Origin: Bacteroidales bacterium
GTDB taxonomy: Bacteria > Bacteroidota > Bacteroidia > Bacteroidales > Muribaculaceae
NCBI GenBank assembly: GCA_014800525.1
Contig: JAAVFV010000057.1
Span: 1 to 35,211, forward strand
Direction: 5' to 3'
DNA: 35,211 nt
Shown: positions 25,629 to 34,688 of the stretch, piece after piece
Layout: every line of letters begins with the position of its first letter
How positions within the stretch are numbered: position 1 is the first letter of the stretch
Position numbers and translations under genes: made by a program
The notes under the pieces: generated by a model
Told to the model about the DNA's origin: nothing
Databases searched by the model: none
What the model saw: the letters and a program-made list of their open reading frames with translations, nothing else

Positions 25629-28391
25629 ATGGAATATAATCATAAAGAAATTGAAAAGCGCTGGCAACAGTATTGGCGCGATCATCAGACTTATAAAGTG
25701 ACCGAGGATCCCTCGCGTCCCAAATTCTACGTTCTTGACATGTTTCCCTATCCCTCGGGAGCAGGACTTCATGTGGGACATCCGCTTGGCTATATAGCCA
25801 GTGACATCTATTCACGCTATAAACGTCAGCAGGGCTACAACGTGCTTCATCCGATGGGATATGATGCTTATGGTCTTCCGGCCGAGCAGTATGCCATTCA
25901 GACAGGTCAGCATCCGGAGAAAACCACAGAGGATAATATTGCCCGTTATCGTGCACAGCTCGATAATATCGGCTTTTCATTCGATTGGAGTCGTGAGATC
26001 CGTACATGCGACCCCGAGTTCTATCGCTGGACTCAGTGGGCCTTCATGCAGATGTTCAACTCATGGTATGACCGTAAGGAGGAGAAAGCTCGTCCGATTT
26101 CCGAATTGATAGCCAATTTCGAGAAGCACGGTTCTGAAGGAATTGATGCCGCCTGCGGAAAAGAGCTCACTTTCACGGCCGATCAATGGAATGCTATGAG
26201 CGAGAAGGAACAGCGCGAGTTGCTTATGAACTATCGTATCGCCTATCAGGGAGAGACGATGGTGAACTGGTGTCCCGAACTCGGAACTGTTCTGGCCAAT
26301 GATGAGGTCAGCGAGGGAGTGAGTGTCCGTGGCGGGTATCCTGTGGAGCAGAAGCTGATGAATCAGTGGTGTCTGCGCGTATCGGCTTACGCACCCCGTC
26401 TGCTTGAAGGGCTCGACCGTATTGACTGGAGCGATTCCCTGAAAGAGACACAGCGTAACTGGATCGGCAGATCAGAGGGCGCTGAGATGCGTTTCCCGGT
26501 GGCAGGAAAGGATATCGAACTCGAAATCTTTACCACTCGTGCTGACACTATCTTCGGAGTCACCTTTATGGTGCTGGCCCCTGAATCTGCATATGTATCT
26601 CAGCTCACCACTCCTGAGCAGTCTGAGGCTGTGAAGGAATATCTGGAGGCTGTGAAACACAAGACGGAGCGCGAGCGACAGATTGATAAGAAGGTATCAG
26701 GAGTGTTCACCGGCAGCTATGCCGTCAATCCCCTCACCGGACAGGAAATCCCCATCTGGGTGAGCGATTATGTTCTCGCAGGTTATGGCACTGGTGCCAT
26801 TATGGCTGTGCCGGCCCATGACTCCCGCGACTATGCCTTCGCACGCCATTTCGATCTCCCTATTGTGCCACTTATTGAAGGGGCCGATGTATCTGAAGAG
26901 AGCTTTGATGCCAAGGAGGGAAAGATGATTAACTCCTGCGGTCCGAAGCTCGATCTGAATGGTCTCGAAGTAAAGGATGCTATTGCCAGGACAAAGAAAT
27001 TCATCGAGGAAGAGGGTCTTGGAAAAGTGAAGACCAATTATCGTCTTCGCGATGCCATATTCTCCCGTCAGCGTTATTGGGGCGAGCCCTTCCCGGTATA
27101 CTATAAGGATGGGGAGGCCTATCTGATGGATGAGAGCCAGTTGCCCCTCCTCCTTCCCCCGGTATCGAGCTATCTTCCCACAGAAGATGGTCAGCCTCCT
27201 CTCGGACGCGCTGAAAACTGGACCACTCCCGAGGGATATCCCATTGAAGTATGCACAATGCCCGGCTTCGCCGGATCATCGGCATATTATCTCCGCTATA
27301 TGGATCCGCGCAATAAGGAGGCGTTGGTAAGCAAAGAAGCTGATGAATACTGGCGTAATGTCGACCTTTATGTGGGAGGTACCGAACACGCCACAGGCCA
27401 CTTGATTTATTCTCGTTTCTGGAATAAATTCCTTTACGACCTTGGAGTTGTGGTGGAGGATGAGCCTTTTAAGAAACTCGTGAATCAGGGTATGATCCAG
27501 GGCCGCACAAATTTTGTTTACCGTATCAAGAATACGAATACATTTGTCAGCAAGGGTCTCAAGGACCAGTATGATACAACTCCGATCCGTGTTGATGTCA
27601 ATATCGTAAACAACGATATTCTTGATACCGACGCTTTCCGTGCATGGCGTCCTGATTATGCCAATGCTGAGTTTATTCTCGAAGATGGGAAGTATATATG
27701 CGGATATGCGGTGGAGAAGATGTCGAAATCGATGTTCAATGTGGTAAATCCTGATGATATCGTGAACCGTTATGGTGCCGACACACTCCGTCTCTATGAG
27801 ATGTTCCTTGGTCCGATTGAACAGTCGAAACCTTGGGATACCAATGGTATCGATGGAGTGAACCGCTTCCTCAAGAAGCTTTGGGGCCTCTTCCATAAAT
27901 CCATGGAGGCTCCTGAGACCGAACTCACCAAGGAAGAGAAAAAGACGCTGCATAAGCTGATAAAGAAGGTGACAGAGGATATTGAGAATTTCTCTTATAA
28001 CACATCTGTGGCCGCCTTTATGATTGCCCTTAATGAACTCACAACGCAGAAATCGGCCAATCGTAAGGCTATGGAGATAATCACTCCGCTGTTGGCTCCA
28101 TTCGCTCCTCATATGGCGGAAGAGTTCTGGCATATGTTGGGTCATGAGGGGAGTGTGGCAGATGCTGAGTGGCCGAAGTTCGATCCTGCCGCCTTGGTGG
28201 AGGATACCGTGAAATATCCTGTAAGTTTCAATGGCAAGATGCGCTTCATGGTGGAGGCTCCGGCAGATGCATCCAAAGAGGAGGTGGAGAAAATCGCGCT
28301 TTCCGATGCCGCAGCTGCTAAATGGCTTGATGGGAAGACTCCCCGTAAGGTGATTGTAGTTCCGGGAAAGATAGTAAATATCGTAATCTAA
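25629..28391 (+). CDS. leuS: Leucyl-tRNA synthetase
   Basis: 920 residues, the size of Bacteroidetes LeuRS. The class I HIGH motif is HVGH at 48-51, in [16 protein letters not shown]; the KMSKS motif is exact at 697-701. The editing CP1 domain lies between about 230 and 430, and includes the Thr-rich active-site segment [18 protein letters not shown] and the Asp motif [13 protein letters not shown]. The anticodon-binding domain covers about 740-870. The leucine-specific zinc domain region lies around 500-560. Cytosolic and essential. It starts 97 bases after the PHP gene, with no clear promoter in the gap. Confidence 0.97.
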   Translation: MEYNHKEIEKRWQQYWRDHQTYKVTEDPSRPKFYVLDMFPYPSGAGLHVGHPLGYIASDIYSRYKRQQGYNVLHPMGYDAYGLPAEQYAIQTGQHPEKTTEDNIARYRAQLDNIGFSFDWSREIRTCDPEFYRWTQWAFMQMFNSWYDRKEEKARPISELIANFEKHGSEGIDAACGKELTFTADQWNAMSEKEQRELLMNYRIAYQGETMVNWCPELGTVLANDEVSEGVSVRGGYPVEQKLMNQWCLRVSAYAPRLLEGLDRIDWSDSLKETQRNWIGRSEGAEMRFPVAGKDIELEIFTTRADTIFGVTFMVLAPESAYVSQLTTPEQSEAVKEYLEAVKHKTERERQIDKKVSGVFTGSYAVNPLTGQEIPIWVSDYVLAGYGTGAIMAVPAHDSRDYAFARHFDLPIVPLIEGADVSEESFDAKEGKMINSCGPKLDLNGLEVKDAIARTKKFIEEEGLGKVKTNYRLRDAIFSRQRYWGEPFPVYYKDGEAYLMDESQLPLLLPPVSSYLPTEDGQPPLGRAENWTTPEGYPIEVCTMPGFAGSSAYYLRYMDPRNKEALVSKEADEYWRNVDLYVGGTEHATGHLIYSRFWNKFLYDLGVVVEDEPFKKLVNQGMIQGRTNFVYRIKNTNTFVSKGLKDQYDTTPIRVDVNIVNNDILDTDAFRAWRPDYANAEFILEDGKYICGYAVEKMSKSMFNVVNPDDIVNRYGADTLRLYEMFLGPIEQSKPWDTNGIDGVNRFLKKLWGLFHKSMEAPETELTKEEKKTLHKLIKKVTEDIENFSYNTSVAAFMIALNELTTQKSANRKAMEIITPLLAPFAPHMAEEFWHMLGHEGSVADAEWPKFDPAALVEDTVKYPVSFNGKMRFMVEAPADASKEEVEKIALSDAAAAKWLDGKTPRKVIVVPGKIVNIVI

Positions 28392-28412
28392 TAAATTCCT
28401 TCAGGAATCAGA

Positions 28413-28467
28413 TAAAATTGTATGGAGCGTGTCCGCCAAACCGGCTGGTGCGCTCCATACAATTTTA
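28413..28467 (+). terminator. 17-bp perfect hairpin between leuS and rdgB
   Basis: Arms 28413-28429 and 28451-28467 are exactly complementary over 17 bases (taaaattgtatggagcg and its complement) around a 21-base loop. The right arm ends in AATTTTATTAG, so it resembles an intrinsic terminator but lies only 26 bases ahead of rdgB. It is either a partial terminator or a processing site. Confidence 0.7.
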
Positions 28468-28493
28468 TTAGAGGTAAAAGCGTTGATAGAAGT

Positions 28494-29069
28494 ATGAAAC
28501 GACTCGTTTTTGCCACAAATAATGCCCACAAGCTTGAGGAGGCCCGTAAAATATTGGGTGATCGGTTGGAAATCGTATCTCTTGAGGAAATCGGCTGTAA
28601 CGATGATATTCCTGAGACCGCTCCCACACTGGAGGGAAATGCACTTATCAAAGCCCGTTGGATTCATGATCGTTATGGTCTCGATTGCTTTGCCGATGAC
28701 ACGGGGCTGATGGTAGATGCACTCAACGGGGCACCCGGTGTGATGAGTGCCCGCTATGCCGGACCGGCCCATGACTCTGCTGCAAATATGAAGAAGCTCC
28801 TTAGCGAAATGGAAGATAAGGAGGATCGGCGGGCTCATTTCTCCACGGCGGTGGCTCTCATTCTTGATGATCAGGAATATGTGTTCGAAGGACGCGTTGA
28901 TGGAGTGATAAGTAGAACACCAGCCGGCACACAAGGATTCGGATATGATCCGGTGTTCATTCCAGATGAATCGGGGATATCCTTTGCAGAAATGGACGCA
29001 GATGCTAAGAATGCTATTTCCCATCGTGGCCGGGCAATGCAGAAACTGGCCGATTTCCTGAGCCGCTAA
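28494..29069 (+). CDS. rdgB: RdgB/HAM1-type non-canonical purine NTP pyrophosphatase
   Basis: 191 residues from ATG 28494. A frame from 28422 would extend through the hairpin and is rejected. The enzyme hydrolyses dITP, ITP and XTP to the monophosphates and keeps damaged purines out of nucleic acids. Motifs: [16 protein letters not shown] at the start, [51 protein letters not shown] and SHRGRAM near the end, all with the usual spacing. Cytosolic. It is placed between leuS and the PorZ-like gene, on the same strand. Confidence 0.94.
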   Translation: MKRLVFATNNAHKLEEARKILGDRLEIVSLEEIGCNDDIPETAPTLEGNALIKARWIHDRYGLDCFADDTGLMVDALNGAPGVMSARYAGPAHDSAANMKKLLSEMEDKEDRRAHFSTAVALILDDQEYVFEGRVDGVISRTPAGTQGFGYDPVFIPDESGISFAEMDADAKNAISHRGRAMQKLADFLSR

Positions 29070-29127
29070 GTCTGTTTGCGAGGCATCGGGAATAGCCGGT
29101 GATTAGAATTACGAAAAAAGACCCTAA

Positions 29128-29154
29128 GGCTCCATCCAATAATAAAAAGACCCT
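29128..29154 (+). repeat. Partial copy of the element-end motif ahead of the PorZ-like gene
   Basis: The stretch ggctccatccaataa is identical over 13 bases (ctccatccaataa) to the ends of the 335-bp element and over 15 bases to the copy at 33929-33963; it is followed by the diverged taaaaagaccct. It lies just before the signal-peptide start and may be part of the mRNA leader. Confidence 0.55.
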
Positions 29155-29161
29155 TAATTTC

Positions 29162-31651
29162 ATGAGACGATATTTCCTTATAATTTTCACCTTGCTTTGT
29201 CTGATGGTGTGTCTTACGGCCACGGCTGAGCATTGGAGATTGCATCCGACATATAATGGTGATGTTCATAAGATCATTGCCGGGAAGAAATATGTCTATG
29301 TCATTGCTGACAACCAGCCATATTGGCCGAATGTGGTGGAGAATGCCACACCTACGCGTTCCGTATTCAGGTATGAACCGGGGGAAAAGGAGGTGATATG
29401 GCTTAGTGCGGCCAATAAACTTACAGGTCATGCCATCACCGGAGCCCAATATAATCGGGATAGAGGCTATCTGCTTGTGTATTATCCTGATGGCAATATA
29501 GATCTGATTTTTGATTCCGGGGAGACAATGAATATTCCGGCTCTGAAGGTGGCGGACGCTACAATGAGCCGAAATATCAATTTTGTGAGTTTCGATCCGA
29601 AATCAAACCAGGTATATCTGGCCACAGATTTCGGTTACATAGTAATTGATGACAAGAAAGGTCAGGTGGTCACCTCCCGGCAGCTTGGAGAGAAGGTGAA
29701 TGCTATCGCAGTGTTCGATAACCGGGTGTTCATCGCCCTTGATAAAGGATTGTTTTATAGCGATCCCAAATCGGCAAATCCCTATGAATTGCACCCGACT
29801 GAAATAGATTTTCCTTTGAATGGCCTTTATCCGAATAATTATCGAATGCTCTATACCTCGGGAGAAGGTTGGGATTGTGCGATAGGCCAGATATTGCAAG
29901 GAGATACTGAGAAGAATTATCCGCCTCATGAACATTTCAAATGGCAGGTATCGGATGTGGAGCAGAATAAGGAGGGATATACTTTCATTTCCAATTCCAA
30001 TCTTTGGGTATTCGGCTTGAATGGTAAACTCACTAAAATCGATCGACCGGAGTCTGATCAGGGAATGGCTCTTAGTTCGTATGATCTTTCCAATTATTGG
30101 GTAAACCGTGGTTTTGATGGAGTGGTGCGTTCCACCACCACGCCATTGGCATCTGATTGGAAAGATACCGGAGAAACGTTTCTCCCGACCGGAGCACAAT
30201 CGTTCAAATCCACATGGATGGCGTATAGTCCCAAATATGGAATGCTGGTGAGAAATCATGGAACCCAGCATTATTTCGAAACCTCGCGTCCCGGCACTCC
30301 CGATTATATCGCGGGCTATAAGGATCTGACATGGACGCCTTATTCTCTAAGTGTGCGTGCCCCGGAGAATGGTGCTCGTGTTTATCATCCAAATGGCCTG
30401 ACCATTGATCCTAATTCGAGTGATGAGGTATGGTGTGGCTCGCGTGTTGATGGTCTGAGCCGCATCAACCTCACGGATGTGAGCCGTTGCATGAGGGTGA
30501 CTCGCGTGGATGATCCTGAATTGGGGAAACCAGGTGTGGTGGGGTATACTGAGGTGCAAGTGAATTTCCCTACTGCCTCGAACTTCTCAGAAGTTGCTTT
30601 TGACAAGCAGAATAATTTGTGGACGGTCTTCTACGACTTCAATGGAAGTGATGCTAACCGCGGTATACAGTTGATCTGCTGGACTCCGGAGAAACGCCTT
30701 GCATCCACGGCAAAGAATTTTATTCCCTGGAAGAGCTGGAATCTGGAGAATACCCACGGCAGCGATCATACAGGTCTCAAGGCTCTGACCCATTCCTCCA
30801 ACACCAATCTTCTGCTTCTCTATCAGCAGACTGTGAATCCTGAAATATTCCTTATCAATCATAAGGGTACGGGCGAAAATCCTGATGATGATGAGGTGGT
30901 GAAGATTTCCAATTCCTTCTCCGATCAGGATGGAAATACGGTTCCTTATAATTACATTCTCGTGATGAAGGAAGATCCTTCGACAGGGAATGTATGGGTT
31001 GGAACTGATATGGGAGTATTCTGGTTCAGCCCCTCCAAAGTGATGAAGGGGGATACAAGAGTGTATCGAGTGAAGGTGCCTCGTAATGACGGAACCAATC
31101 TTGCCGATTATCTTCTGGATGGTGCGGGCGTGAATGATATCGCTTATGATGGAAAAGGTCGTCGATGGTTTGCTCTTAACGGGGGAGGTCTGGTGTGCAC
31201 TTCTCCCTCCGGGGATCAGATTCTCAAACAGATTTCCGCTGTGGATTCAGCTCTTCCGGATGATGTGGTATACGCACTCTGCTATAATCCCTCCACCGAC
31301 TCTTTTATGATTTCCACTGATTCCGGCTTGGCGGAGATGTATCTTTCAGGGTCGGAAGACCAACCCGAGGGTTCGGAAGATCAGCTTAGAATATATCCCA
31401 ACCCAGTTCGTCCCGACTTCTATGGCTTTGTCACAATCGAAGGACTCGAAGAGGGATCGCTTGTTAAGATTGCGGATTCAGCAGGAAATATCATCAAGGA
31501 ATTGGATATCACAGGAGGGGATAGCGCTCAATGGGATGTGACCAATTATAATCATAAGCGTGTCCGTAGCGGGGTCTACTATGTTTGTGTATCCAATACG
31601 GCAGATGGAGTAAGCGATGCCAGAATGGGTAAGATCGTAGTGATCAACTAA
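29162..31651 (+). CDS. PorZ-like type IX secretion-associated beta-propeller protein
   Basis: 829 residues from ATG 29162; the earlier GTG at 29099 would put 21 polar residues before the signal peptide. The signal peptide is RRYFLIIFTLLCLMVCLTAT. Residues about 25-300 and 340-700 have the repeating sheet pattern of two beta-propellers (for example YIVIDDKKGQVVTSRQLGEKV and NVWVGTDMGVFWFSPSKV). The last about 80 residues form a C-terminal sorting domain (LRIYPNPVRPDF, then RSGVYYVCVSN, ending GKIVVIN). In Porphyromonas, PorZ is a surface component of the attachment complex that joins cargo to lipopolysaccharide. PorZ-like is the best reading; another propeller cargo protein of the same system is the alternative. 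The next gene is a secreted LRR protein. Confidence 0.65.
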   Translation: MRRYFLIIFTLLCLMVCLTATAEHWRLHPTYNGDVHKIIAGKKYVYVIADNQPYWPNVVENATPTRSVFRYEPGEKEVIWLSAANKLTGHAITGAQYNRDRGYLLVYYPDGNIDLIFDSGETMNIPALKVADATMSRNINFVSFDPKSNQVYLATDFGYIVIDDKKGQVVTSRQLGEKVNAIAVFDNRVFIALDKGLFYSDPKSANPYELHPTEIDFPLNGLYPNNYRMLYTSGEGWDCAIGQILQGDTEKNYPPHEHFKWQVSDVEQNKEGYTFISNSNLWVFGLNGKLTKIDRPESDQGMALSSYDLSNYWVNRGFDGVVRSTTTPLASDWKDTGETFLPTGAQSFKSTWMAYSPKYGMLVRNHGTQHYFETSRPGTPDYIAGYKDLTWTPYSLSVRAPENGARVYHPNGLTIDPNSSDEVWCGSRVDGLSRINLTDVSRCMRVTRVDDPELGKPGVVGYTEVQVNFPTASNFSEVAFDKQNNLWTVFYDFNGSDANRGIQLICWTPEKRLASTAKNFIPWKSWNLENTHGSDHTGLKALTHSSNTNLLLLYQQTVNPEIFLINHKGTGENPDDDEVVKISNSFSDQDGNTVPYNYILVMKEDPSTGNVWVGTDMGVFWFSPSKVMKGDTRVYRVKVPRNDGTNLADYLLDGAGVNDIAYDGKGRRWFALNGGGLVCTSPSGDQILKQISAVDSALPDDVVYALCYNPSTDSFMISTDSGLAEMYLSGSEDQPEGSEDQLRIYPNPVRPDFYGFVTIEGLEEGSLVKIADSAGNIIKELDITGGDSAQWDVTNYNHKRVRSGVYYVCVSNTADGVSDARMGKIVVIN

Positions 31652-31699
31652 AGCTCCGGGAACATATTATTAGAGTCTGGCCATAAAAGAATAGTAAAG

Positions 31700-33046
31700 A
31701 TGACTAACGGAAAAATATACATAAAAGGGAAGTGGATACTTTCCATCGTGGCTCTGTCGGTATCGGCCTGGGTTTCGGGGGCTGAATGGAATCTACAGCC
31801 TGGACAGCTTCAGAAGCTGGTTGGCTCGCTCGAGGGGAAAGGAGATAAGGAGCTGATCTTAAGGGGAGAGGTGGCTGCTCATGATCTCACATCATTGAGA
31901 ACACTTCCGAAGAGTGTTGAGCGACTTGATATGTCCGGTTTGTCGATCGTTGCTGATACAGTGGGTTCACAAGGGATGCCCTCCACGCGAATCTATAAAT
32001 CCGGAGAGCTTCCGGCTTATATGGCATTTTCTACCGGCCTGAAGGAAGTGGCATTGCCTGAGTCGGTATCCGGAATCGGGGATATGGCTTTTGCGTATAC
32101 TCCGCTTGAGAAAATTGATTGTAGGGGAGCGGCGTTCATAGGGGAGGGTGCTTTCCGAAACTGTGCCGCTCTTAAGGAGGCTGATATGAGTTCCACTTCC
32201 TTGACGGAAATTCCTGAGGGGCTTTTCGATGGGTGTGTGGCTTTACGCGTTATAGAGCTTCCGGAGGATATCAGCAAAATTGGCTCTTTTGCATTTCGTT
32301 CCACCGGTCTTGAGACTCTCACGCTTCCGAGAGTGGATGAGATAGGGGATTTCGCTTTTGCAAAGACTCCCCGATTGGCAGACATAGAGCTGTCGTTGCA
32401 GACACGTATAGGTGTTGGCGCTTTCTACGGAGCATCGGCCCTGACGGATATTAAAGGTGATTTGTTGGAGATTCCCGAGTTGCTGGCAGCCGGAACAGCA
32501 TTGAACGCTGATTCCGTGTTGATGCGTGGGCCGGTGATAGGGTCAGGGGCGTTTACGGGTTCAGGGCTCCGCAAGGGCGTTCTGGCCGGAAATGTGGAAT
32601 CTTTGGCAGATTATGCGCTTGCCGGATTGAAAAGCCTGCAGAGTCTGGATGTTACGGGTCTTGGAACTCGTATTCCGCAGGTATCGGAGGCTGCTTTTTC
32701 TGATACGGATATCTCGAAGGTGAGATTGTATGTGCTTGAAGGGTCTGCGGAGTCCTGGCAACAGGCCCCCGTCTGGCGAGACTTTATCATAGAAACCCGC
32801 GAATCCGGCATCTCTTCTCCGGAAGCTATTGCAACAGAGATTTCCATCAGCCGTGCCGGTGATGATATTTTGGTAGAGGCGGATGTTCCTCTGGAGTCTG
32901 TTGCTGCTTATGGTCTTGACGGCTCTCAAATAATATCTGCTACTCCGGGCACAAATTCATGGAGATTTTCCCTGCCGGAGGGGGATGGTATGATTGTGAT
33001 AAAGGCTGTGGCCGGCGGCCGTGTTAAGGTAGTAAAACTGGTCTGA
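31700..33046 (+). CDS. Secreted BspA-like LRR_5 protein
   Basis: 448 residues. A signal sequence follows a basic start (WILSIVALSVSAWVSGA). Residues about 65-350 hold about ten LRR_5-type units such as ALPESVSGIGDMAFAYTPLE and TLPRVDEIGDFAFAKTPRL; many are shortened and degenerate. The last about 65 residues (VEADVPLESVAAYGLDGSQI, ending RVKVVKLV) resemble a type IX C-terminal sorting domain. The probable role is surface adhesion or ligand binding. It begins 48 bases after the PorZ-like gene, which suggests cotranscription. It is a paralogue in type of the LRR protein at 1320-2642 but shares little direct sequence. Confidence 0.8.
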   Translation: MTNGKIYIKGKWILSIVALSVSAWVSGAEWNLQPGQLQKLVGSLEGKGDKELILRGEVAAHDLTSLRTLPKSVERLDMSGLSIVADTVGSQGMPSTRIYKSGELPAYMAFSTGLKEVALPESVSGIGDMAFAYTPLEKIDCRGAAFIGEGAFRNCAALKEADMSSTSLTEIPEGLFDGCVALRVIELPEDISKIGSFAFRSTGLETLTLPRVDEIGDFAFAKTPRLADIELSLQTRIGVGAFYGASALTDIKGDLLEIPELLAAGTALNADSVLMRGPVIGSGAFTGSGLRKGVLAGNVESLADYALAGLKSLQSLDVTGLGTRIPQVSEAAFSDTDISKVRLYVLEGSAESWQQAPVWRDFIIETRESGISSPEAIATEISISRAGDDILVEADVPLESVAAYGLDGSQIISATPGTNSWRFSLPEGDGMIVIKAVAGGRVKVVKLV

Positions 33047-33095
33047 ATATCTTGTCTGATCCTCTGTCCGATATAGTCTAATCCGATATATTATA

Positions 33096-33854
33096 ATGGG
33101 AAAGAATAAATTAAAGAAATTTGCCGAGATGAAGGATTTCGGCTGTGTGCTGGAATATCCTCGTGAGGAATTGTTGCGGACCGGTTTTCCGCATAAGGGA
33201 AACTGGAATTCCGTATTTTTTAAGACCAGTCGGCCGATAACCCTGGAATTGGGTTGCGGAAAGGGGGAGTATACCGTAGGATTAGCTGCTGCGAATCCCG
33301 ACCGTAACTATATCGGTATTGATATCAAGGGGGCCCGCATGTGGCATGGAGCCAAGGATGTGGAGGAGAAGGAGATGGATAATGCTGCTTTTCTGCGTGC
33401 GGAGATTGAGAACATATGTTCTTTTTTTGGACCGGGAGAGGTGGATGAACTGTGGATCACCTTCCCTGATCCTCAGATGCAGAAGGTGAGAAAGCGTCTT
33501 ACCTCTACCCGTTTCCTGACTCTGTATCGGCAGTTGTTGCGTCCCGATGGTGTGGTGAATCTGAAGACTGATTCTCCTTTTCTTTATGAGTATACGCGTA
33601 GGTTGGTGGAATTGAATGGATTTGAAGTGTTGGAAAATACTGCCGACCTATATGGGGAAGGGAAAGCGGATCCTGTATCATCGATAAAGACCTACTATGA
33701 GCAGCAATGGCTGTCGCGAGGAAAAAAGATAAAGCTTCTGTCGTTCCGCCTTCCTGCAGAAGGAGAATTGAAGGAGCCACAGGCCGATGATATTCCAAAG
33801 GATGATTATCGATCCACCAAGGGCCGTCCGGAGCACCAAGGCTCCAAAGAATAA
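33096..33854 (+). CDS. trmB: tRNA (guanine-46-N7)-methyltransferase
   Basis: 252 residues. It methylates G46 in the variable loop of tRNAs. The SAM site is LELGCGKGEYTVGLA (about residue 50), followed by YIGIDIKGARMW (acidic residue after strand 2) and the catalytic/tRNA motif LWITFPDPQ (about 128). The later TSTRFLTLY and GVVNLKTDSPFLYEY are also family features. The tail of about 30 residues after AEGELKEP is charged and low in complexity, slightly longer than in most relatives. It starts 49 bases after the LRR gene. A long hairpin follows the stop. Confidence 0.94.
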   Translation: MGKNKLKKFAEMKDFGCVLEYPREELLRTGFPHKGNWNSVFFKTSRPITLELGCGKGEYTVGLAAANPDRNYIGIDIKGARMWHGAKDVEEKEMDNAAFLRAEIENICSFFGPGEVDELWITFPDPQMQKVRKRLTSTRFLTLYRQLLRPDGVVNLKTDSPFLYEYTRRLVELNGFEVLENTADLYGEGKADPVSSIKTYYEQQWLSRGKKIKLLSFRLPAEGELKEPQADDIPKDDYRSTKGRPEHQGSKE

Positions 33855-33856
33855 CG

Positions 33857-33906
33857 GATTTCGGGCTATGGTGTACAGCTCTGAGCGTACACCGTAGCCC
33901 GAAATC
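33857..33906 (+). terminator. Long hairpin after trmB
   Basis: Arms 33857-33876 and 33887-33906 pair over 20 bases with one G-T pair (gatttcgggctatggtgtac and its complement). The loop can add gctc/gagc pairs. No T-run follows, so this differs from the intrinsic terminators here and may work as a 3' stabiliser or as a repeat. Confidence 0.65.
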
Positions 33907-33928
33907 GTATATTCTGCACCCTAAGCTA

Positions 33929-33963
33929 CGACCCTACGTTAACAGATTTTATTGGATGGAGCC
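33929..33963 (-). repeat. Solo copy of the 335-bp element end
   Basis: On the minus strand it reads ggctccatccaataaaat, then ctgttaacgtagggtcg, matching the left end of the element at 4666-4701 with few differences. It is oriented like a right-hand end, but no matching left end lies close by; the nearest oppositely oriented copy is at 29128. Confidence 0.7.
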
Positions 33964-34085
33964 TACATAAGCAGAGAGCGGAACTGGAGGGCGATTACCA
34001 CCATCCCCGTAAGGAGGATTAGCGCCATGCCGCAGCGGTCGAGGATGGAATACTCAGATTTACGCAAAGAATTGTCAGACTGCAT
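33963..34085 (-). CDS. Putative 40-residue single-span membrane protein
   Basis: ATG at 34085, stop TAG at 33963. The protein has a polar, charged N-terminus (MQSDNSLRKSEYSILDRC) and one hydrophobic helix from about residue 19 to 34 (GMALILLTGMVVIALQF), ending RSLLM. The sharp polar-to-hydrophobic layout with a basic residue after the helix is what a real small membrane protein would show. No family is recognised. Its 3' end overlaps the solo element end, and its 5' side is a set of direct repeats, so it may have its own promoter region there. Function unknown; an accidental open frame is possible. Confidence 0.45.
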   Translation of the reverse strand: MQSDNSLRKSEYSILDRCGMALILLTGMVVIALQFRSLLM

Positions 34086-34112
34086 AGTGATATAAATTTT
34101 AAGTAATAGATT

Positions 34113-34228
34113 GAAGTTGTGAGTTATGGGGAGAGAGAGGCCGATGTAATAGTGATGGGGGAGAGAGTTCGAAGTAATAGTGATAAGGAGAGAGGCTGAA
34201 GTAATAGTGATAAAGAAGTGATAGTGAT
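34113..34228. repeat. Four degenerate direct repeats of about 28-30 bp
   Basis: Units start at 34113, 34143, 34171 and 34198; the core is gaagtaatagtgataaggag followed by agaggct, with variations. The block is flanked by a further direct repeat, atagtgatataaattttaag (34084-34103) and its near copy at 34221-34248. It lies directly upstream of the small membrane protein on the minus strand. Confidence 0.7.
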
Positions 34229-34395
34229 ATAAAATTTATAAGTTTAAGTATAGAATATTGCGGAAAGTAGCGAACTTCGCTACCGAAGATTCAGAGCTTC
34301 CACCGCGAGCGGAAACAGACTCAAACGGTGGTTCTTAAATCTGTTACAAAATTAGTTTGTACCCCTGCAATAAACTGGCACTAAATTGTTATGAT

Positions 34396-34572
34396 ATGTT
34401 AAATGAAAGAAGGCTTCCTGATAAGATCTCCACTCTTTTATCGACTCTTGGAGATGCCGATTCAGCTGCCGATGCGATGCTCCGCTGTCACAACCATAAT
34501 GATGAGATAAGTAGGTATTTTCTCTCCGCCGTGTTTTCGGCTAATCTCAACAATCTTTTCACGGTCGAGTGA
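34396..34572 (+). CDS. Doubtful short ORF beside the insertion sequence
   Basis: 58 residues from ATG 34396 (a TTG start at 34357 would add 13). The protein is mixed polar and helical (LPDKISTLLSTLGDADSAAD, later SRYFLSAVFSANLNNLF). No family is recognised and no ribosome site is clear. It could be a fragment of a gene broken by the adjacent insertion sequence, or chance. Listed because its composition is protein-like and the opposite strand has no competing frame. Confidence 0.25.
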   Translation: MLNERRLPDKISTLLSTLGDADSAADAMLRCHNHNDEISRYFLSAVFSANLNNLFTVE

Positions 34573-34688
34573 CTTTATTAGCCGACCATATATCGGCTGT
34601 CCGAAGAAATTACTACTTTTGCTCAGGGTTATTATTAAGTTTGTGGTGAACCCAAAATAACCATAATCTACTCATAAGAATATTATTG

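Larger units (their letters stand above)
33855..34395. other. Repeat-rich interval with one small ORF
   Basis: Besides the trmB hairpin, the solo element end, the 40-residue ORF and the direct repeats, the part 34249-34395 shows no gene or consensus promoter. It contains gcgaacttcgctaccgaaga (34272-34291), a weak inverted repeat. Confidence 0.5.

Noticed and set aside
27276..28145. 289-codon open frame antisense to leuS
   Set aside because: It lies wholly within the well-supported leuS gene and shows no family similarity or start signal; it is a by-product of leuS codon use.
28422..28493. Longer start for rdgB
   Set aside because: It would translate through the 17-bp hairpin, and the extra residues lack similarity to the family; ATG 28494 fits the normal N-terminus.
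29099..29161. GTG start for the PorZ-like protein
   Set aside because: It would put polar residues encoded partly by a repeat ahead of a clear signal peptide.
34113..34228. Possible CRISPR array
   Set aside because: The units are degenerate, nearly contiguous and have no unique spacers of constant length; no cas gene is present.
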